NCBI GenBank assembly: GCA_963643925.1
Contig: CAVINS010000029.1
Coordinates: 1 to 41,082 of the forward strand
From: Phocaeicola_A sp963643925
GTDB taxonomy: Bacteria > Bacteroidota > Bacteroidia > Bacteroidales > Bacteroidaceae
DNA length: 41,082 bases
Direction of reading: 5' to 3'
Part shown: positions 39,538 through 41,082 of the stretch, in pieces
How positions within the stretch are numbered: position 1 is the first letter of the stretch
Layout: every line of letters starts with the position of its first letter
The notes under the pieces: generated by a model
Seen by the model: only the letters and a program-made list of their open reading frames with translations
Databases searched by the model: none
What the model was told of the DNA's origin: nothing
Made by a program: the position numbers and the translations under genes

Positions 39538-40122
39538 TTACTTCAGGTAGCCTTTGGCCCAGTCGCCAATCGCCTTCTCCGACATGCCGTTGAGCCGTTT
39601 GCCGGCTTCCCATTTCACTTCCGGGTAGGCCTCTTTGAAGACCTTTTCGGCGTTCTCGATGCCACTGCTGCCTGAGGTCATGAACATCACCACACGCTTG
39701 CCTTTCAGCTGATAGGTTTCCACGAAGGTGTTGATGATGCGGGGCGCGCCGTTCCACCAGTTGGGGAATCCCAGGAAGATGAGCTCGTAGCCGTCGAGCG
39801 ACTCCAGGCTCTTCTCGAACGTCGGGCGACACTTCGGGTCGTCATTCTCGCGACAGCAGCGCGAGGTTTTCCGTGTCCAGTCGAGGTCGGCTTCGGAATA
39901 GGCCTCGGTGGGCTTTATCTCAAACTGTTCCGCCCCGATGGCCTTGGCCACCTTTTGGGCAGCGGCCTTCGTCGTGCCCGTGGCGGAGAAATAGGCCACG
40001 AGCACCTTGGGTGCCCGTCCGGTTGTTACGGCGGCTTCGGTTGCTGAAGCCTTCTTGCCGCAGGCCATCAGCGTGGTGGCGGCTACGGCGACAATTGCAA
40101 TGAGTGAGAGCATTCTTTTCAT
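39538..40122 (-). CDS. Flavodoxin-like lipoprotein
   Basis: A 194-residue flavodoxin carrying a lipoprotein signal: MKRMLSLIAIVAVAATTLMAC, lipobox LMAC with Cys21. The mature part has the flavodoxin phosphate loop YFSATGTTKAAAQ and the FMN-ring region FLGFPNWWNGAPRIINTF. It should bind FMN and carry electrons outside the cytoplasm or at the inner membrane. A short insert (RKTSRCCRENDDPKCRP) holds three cysteines, where relatives I recall have Ser, so extra thiol chemistry is possible. It lies 26 bases after the RibD-type reductase and probably shares its transcript; a terminator follows. Confidence 0.9.
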   Translation of the reverse strand: MKRMLSLIAIVAVAATTLMACGKKASATEAAVTTGRAPKVLVAYFSATGTTKAAAQKVAKAIGAEQFEIKPTEAYSEADLDWTRKTSRCCRENDDPKCRPTFEKSLESLDGYELIFLGFPNWWNGAPRIINTFVETYQLKGKRVVMFMTSGSSGIENAEKVFKEAYPEVKWEAGKRLNGMSEKAIGDWAKGYLK

Positions 40123-40148
40123 ATCATACTATGTTTATTTATGTGATT

Positions 40149-40823
40149 CTACATTTTGTATCTCATCCACACGGTGTCGCCCAAGCGCTCCACGGTCTGC
40201 AGCCTCAGCAGCGTGGCAGGACGGTCGGGCTCGTCGATGCCGTCGAACACGGCCGCCATGCCTTTGCGTCCGTCGATACCCGGGCCTATCATCAGGCTCA
40301 CCTCGTCTATCAGTCCGGCGGCCAGGAAGGCTCCGTTGATGTGGCCACCGCCAACCAGGGCGATGCGCTCCACGCCGAATTCGCTGTTCAGCATCTCCAC
40401 GGCCTTTGCCAAGTCGATGCGTCCTTTACCAACGGCAATCCACGAGATGCCCTGCTCGTCCAGCGTGTCGAAATACGCCTTCGGGCAGTCCTCGCAGGCA
40501 ACCACAAGCAGCGGCTGACCACTTTGTTCGTTGCTCGGCCAGCGGAGCTTGCCGTGAGTGTCGATGGCCACGTCGTAGCCGGGCTTACCCTCGGCAGCCT
40601 TGCGGAAAGCCGTGTGGCCGACAGGTTCTTTGGATGTAGCGACGAAAGGTTCGGGCAGAGCGAAGTGCATCTGCATGGTCACTCGTCCCTCGATGGTCGT
40701 GGGGCACTGCAGCCCATCGAGAGCTTCGTAGTAAGCATCGGTGGAATCGAGTTGTTCGGTCATGGCGCAGTCTATGCGTCCGTCCACCGACGCCATCATG
40801 TGGCAGATAATGTATGGTTTCAT
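40149..40823 (-). CDS. RibD C-terminal/dihydrofolate reductase-like protein
   Basis: A 224-residue NAD(P)H-dependent reductase of the RibD C-terminal (pyrimidine reductase) fold. The N-terminal CHMMASVDGRID and the late LVGGGHINGAFLAAGLIDEV are the substrate- and NADPH-binding signatures. There is no deaminase domain, so it is not a full RibD; stand-alone members are of varied or unknown substrate. An insert with LVVACEDCPKAYFDTL contains a pair of cysteines. The flavodoxin-like lipoprotein is encoded immediately downstream. No riboflavin genes or FMN riboswitch are visible. Confidence 0.85.
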   Translation of the reverse strand: MKPYIICHMMASVDGRIDCAMTEQLDSTDAYYEALDGLQCPTTIEGRVTMQMHFALPEPFVATSKEPVGHTAFRKAAEGKPGYDVAIDTHGKLRWPSNEQSGQPLLVVACEDCPKAYFDTLDEQGISWIAVGKGRIDLAKAVEMLNSEFGVERIALVGGGHINGAFLAAGLIDEVSLMIGPGIDGRKGMAAVFDGIDEPDRPATLLRLQTVERLGDTVWMRYKM

Positions 40824-40874
40824 GTGTTATAAACTTAGATGTGCTGTTTGCTTTAAATGCGAAATTGAACGATG

Positions 40875-40882
40875 CAAAGATA
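40875..40882 (-). promoter_or_regulatory. -7 promoter box of the RibD-like/flavodoxin operon
   Basis: TATCTTTG on the minus strand, leader about 45-50 bases. Confidence 0.55.
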
Positions 40883-40929
40883 CAACAAAATCGTCAAACC
40901 CTGCTGTAGACACATTACTGATTGAATAA

Positions 40930-41081
40930 AACAAATTACGGCAAAGCGTGGTCGGACGGCAGGCCTTGTCCGGCACCACGATTGTAATCTTCCCTGTACG
41001 TGGATTGAAGAATCCTTTGGCCTTCGCCGGAGCCGCCCCAAAGACAGAAAGCCGGAGATGCGAAGAGACTTCTTCGAAGCC
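40930..41081 (-). pseudogene. Possible mobile-element polyprotein fragment (cut by window edge)
   Basis: The minus strand is open from the right edge. The part encoding AKAKGFFNPRTGKITIVVPD (about 41027-40968) resembles a segment I recall from large multi-domain proteins of Bacteroidetes conjugative elements, where a metallopeptidase-like HEAxxH motif follows. Here the next residues (KACRPTTLCRNLFYSIS) do not match that continuation, and the frame runs on into the promoter of the RibD-like gene. It is therefore either a truncated remnant or chance. Identification rests on memory of the motif only. Confidence 0.35.
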
Positions 41082-41082
41082 G

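Noticed and set aside
40149..40875. FMN riboswitch before the RibD-like gene
   Set aside because: The leader is only about 45-50 bases and shows none of the conserved RFN helices.

Overview
The window looks like chromosomal DNA of a member of the order Bacteroidales (Bacteroidaceae or Prevotellaceae are the best guesses; I cannot name a species). The evidence is a SusC/SusD outer-membrane pair, a serine palmitoyltransferase, DUF4301, DUF1573 and HU-SPOR proteins typical of this phylum, and many -7 boxes of the Bacteroidetes form TAnnTTTG, two of them with a TTTG about 19-20 bases upstream. Base composition is moderately GC-rich with AT-rich intergenic stretches. Nearly all genes are intact housekeeping genes. 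Accessory signals are confined to intergenic repeats, one decayed Fic gene and a possible mobile-element remnant at the right edge.

Layout. 1-7.4 kb: purT (-), a DUF4301 protein (-), a long RelA/SpoT homologue (+), a repeat-rich intergenic stretch, a secreted aldose epimerase (-) and a DUF1573 protein (+). 7.6-11.9 kb: a two-domain ModF-like ABC ATPase (-), then a LemA-like protein and a large membrane protein (+). 11.9-18 kb: an array of three 22-bp-phased palindromes, tRNA-Ala(GGC) (-) and an orphan susC-susD operon (-). A 55-bp exact repeat carrying a terminator lies just downstream of susD and again just downstream of spt, so the copies bracket susCD. 18-21.3 kb: serine palmitoyltransferase (-) divergent from a lipid kinase (+), then a tRNA adenine methylase (-). 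21.5-26.2 kb: operon lon-tgt-lptG/F-like (+). 26.5-30.3 kb: a cysteine-less redoxin-like protein (-), a DEAD-box helicase (+), an HU-SPOR protein (+) and a zinc-ribbon/FHA protein (+). 30.6-33 kb: an RNA-modification operon, rlmD-like then rluA-like (-). 33.2-35.9 kb: pyruvate phosphate dikinase (+) with a strong terminator, then a frameshifted Fic remnant. 36.8-40.8 kb (-): an FKBP isomerase, a umuD-umuC operon whose UmuD carries a putative DNA-binding N-terminus, and a RibD-type reductase followed by a lipoprotein flavodoxin. The right edge holds a possible mobile-element fragment.

Themes. RNA metabolism is prominent (tgt, trmN6-like, rluA, rlmD, DEAD-box helicase), as are stress and quality control (lon, RSH, umuDC) and the envelope (SusCD, LptG/F-like, sphingolipid synthesis, LemA pair, HU-SPOR). 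The most unusual points are the UmuD that looks built to act as its own repressor, with an inverted repeat at its promoter; the phased palindrome array; the terminator repeat bracketing susCD; and several enzymes lacking expected active-site or metal-binding residues (RSH hydrolase domain, TGT zinc site, redoxin CXXC, first ABC domain). All identifications come from reading motifs; no database search was run.
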